Source of the DNA: Hyphomicrobiaceae bacterium
GTDB taxonomy: Bacteria > Pseudomonadota > Alphaproteobacteria > Rhizobiales > Hyphomicrobiaceae
Direction of reading: 5' to 3'
Assembly: GCA_041397645.1 (NCBI GenBank)
Contig: JAWKWE010000004.1
Span: 1,116,001 to 1,180,000, forward strand
Length of the DNA stretch: 64,000 bases
The first letter of the stretch is position 1. Each line of letters opens with the position of its first letter. Position numbers and translations under genes: made by a program. Below the pieces are notes generated by a model. That model worked only from the letters and a program-made list of their open reading frames with translations. It had not been told where the DNA came from and ran no database searches. Positions 62,940 to 64,000 of this stretch are shown one piece after another.

Positions 62940-63356
62940 ATGAAATTCAAGTTTTACCAAGTGGCGGAGCTCATTGGCGTCTTCTTCCTGCTTGCATCGA
63001 CCGCCGCTCAGATGTTTTACGTCGAGCCCTTGAAGCGCGAGATCGAATGGCGCCTTTCGGCATTCAACATGCAACAGAACGGGCAAGTGCAGCTGCAGGC
63101 CGTGTTCGCCAACCGGATCGCGATCTTGAAAGCGCTCAAGGCTGAACAGACGGAGATAGATGCGGCTCAAGCCGACCGGGCAAAGGCGATGGAGAAATAT
63201 CAGACAGCGGACGCAAACATTGCCAACTATCTCCTGGACAAGGAGAACATCGAATCGATTCTTCAAATCGTTGTGCTGGCGCTGTTTGGTATTGGCTCTT
63301 TGCTGGCGGGTTTTGGCCGCGCGATGGAATTGATCGCATCGCGACGCATGGAGTGA
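62940..63356 (+). CDS. small two-helix membrane protein with coiled coil (138 aa)
   Basis: Membrane segments at about 9-27 and 107-127 flank a helical, coiled-coil-like stretch (about 30-100, with AILKALKAEQTEIDAAQADRAK). Both ends would face the same side. GAGGGGG lies 5 bases before the ATG, so the start is firm. I know no family for it. The gene lies between the META-domain gene (divergent) and an M23 peptidase (convergent). Confidence 0.68.
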   Translation: MKFKFYQVAELIGVFFLLASTAAQMFYVEPLKREIEWRLSAFNMQQNGQVQLQAVFANRIAILKALKAEQTEIDAAQADRAKAMEKYQTADANIANYLLDKENIESILQIVVLALFGIGSLLAGFGRAMELIASRRME

Positions 63357-63429
63357 TACGCGAGCCCGCGTGCGATTCACCCTCTATGTGGCCCCCGCGA
63401 GATTCGTCAGAAATGCCAAGAAATTGCGG

Positions 63430-64000
63430 CTATTTGCTTGCGGTCATAACCGGCGAGCGCTTCATCAGGTCGTCGATGCGCGCGCGTTCCTTCTGGAAGT
63501 CGTTAAGATCTTTGCCATCGAGTTTGCGTTCACGCGGCACCTGAATTGACATGGGATCGACGAAGCGGGAGTTGACGAGAACTTCGAAATGCACATGCGG
63601 GCCTGAAGAAAGCCCGGTGGATCCGACGTATCCGATCACTTGGCCCTGGCGTACTTTCACGCCCTCTTTCACCCCTGCCGCCAACCGCATCATATGACCG
63701 TAAGCGGTGTGATAGCCGTTTGCGTGCCGGATGCGGATGTAGTTGCCGTAGTAGCCCTTGTGGCCCGCCTCCTCGATCGTGCCGTTGCCGGCGGCAATAA
63801 TTGGTGTGCCAGCCGCCGTCGCCCAATCGACGCCCGTGTGCATCTTGCGGGTGTTCAAAAGGGGATGGAAACGCACGCCGAAGCCCGAGGTAAGGCGCAC
63901 GTTGTCGCCGCGTACAGGCTTGCGCAACAGGAACTTTCGGGAGTTGTTTCCCGCGTCGTCATAGTAATCGACTTGCCCGTCGGAGGTCCGGAAGCGGTAG
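63430..64000 (-). CDS. M23-family peptidoglycan peptidase, N-terminus cut by window edge
   Basis: 190 C-terminal codons are visible, open to the right edge. The LytM domain is complete: LTSGFGVRFHPLLNTRKMHTGVDW holds the first zinc His and Asp, and SSGPHVHFEVLV the HxH pair. All ligands are present, so it should be an active endopeptidase that cuts peptidoglycan cross-links. The part upstream of this domain (YRFRTSDGQVDYYDDAGNNSRKF) matches the typical region before the LytM domain. Signal peptide and other domains lie beyond the window. Confidence 0.9.
   Translation of the reverse strand, partial: YRFRTSDGQVDYYDDAGNNSRKFLLRKPVRGDNVRLTSGFGVRFHPLLNTRKMHTGVDWATAAGTPIIAAGNGTIEEAGHKGYYGNYIRIRHANGYHTAYGHMMRLAAGVKEGVKVRQGQVIGYVGSTGLSSGPHVHFEVLVNSRFVDPMSIQVPRERKLDGKDLNDFQKERARIDDLMKRSPVMTASK

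Overview
The window is a compact, GC-rich stretch of chromosome from an alphaproteobacterium, most likely of the order Hyphomicrobiales. The evidence is the gene content: fabA-fabB beside an Irr-type regulator, rpsO-pnp, coaBC-dut, lysC/ptsP/prfA/prmC, a DUF4167 gene and clpB. There is also a tRNA-His that lacks the extra 5' G and carries A73, a known alphaproteobacterial peculiarity. I cannot name a genus from sequence alone. I see no transposase, integrase, prophage or CRISPR array; this is ordinary chromosome with a few accessory patches.

Layout. 1-5 kb: a POT-family peptide transporter cut by the left edge, a small secreted protein, a GNAT enzyme, a periplasmic PQQ-type sugar dehydrogenase and a MEKHLA-domain protein. 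5-8 kb: rpsO and pnp, with a strong hairpin at the predicted 5' end of the rpsO mRNA. 8-12 kb: a probable glycan locus, with a GT-C-like membrane protein divergent from a UDP-galactopyranose-mutase-like flavoprotein and GtrA. 12-16.5 kb: a copper-type P1B ATPase, a small secreted protein, murI and a small conserved protein. 16.5-20 kb: fabI, fabB, fabA and the divergent irr. 20-28 kb: SH3 protein, D-2-hydroxyacid dehydrogenase, site-2 protease, MoeB/ThiF-like protein, cysK, dut-coaBC and a PCu(A)C copper chaperone. 28.5-37.5 kb: a sodium/solute symporter with its small subunit fused on, an M15 peptidase, an iron(III) ABC uptake locus (fbpA, a Cys-rich unknown, fbpB, no ATPase), an orphan soluble histidine kinase and a phasin. 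37.6-46.5 kb: tRNA-His, a 650-base gene-poor gap, an arylsulfatase and a seven-gene MoxR/Bat operon with overlapping start and stop codons. 46.5-51 kb: ppk2, an unknown gene, a reduced molybdate locus (modB, modC without a MOP domain, HTH-only ModE, no modA) and ubiG. 51-64 kb: lysC, ptsP, a membrane-anchored HTH protein, prfA-prmC, DUF4167, clpB, a META-domain protein, an unknown membrane protein and an M23 peptidase cut by the right edge.

Themes. Metal handling recurs (Irr, Fbp, CopA, PCu(A)C, Mod), and two regulatory sites link to regulators encoded here: an Irr-box-like dyad upstream of fbpA and a Mo-box-like dyad on the modB promoter. The parts least explained by known systems are the GT-C/UGM-like/GtrA locus with its overlapping inverted repeats, the sulfatase-MoxR/Bat neighbourhood, the reduced mod locus with a 14-base tandem duplication just before modB, and the Cys-rich protein inside the fbp operon.
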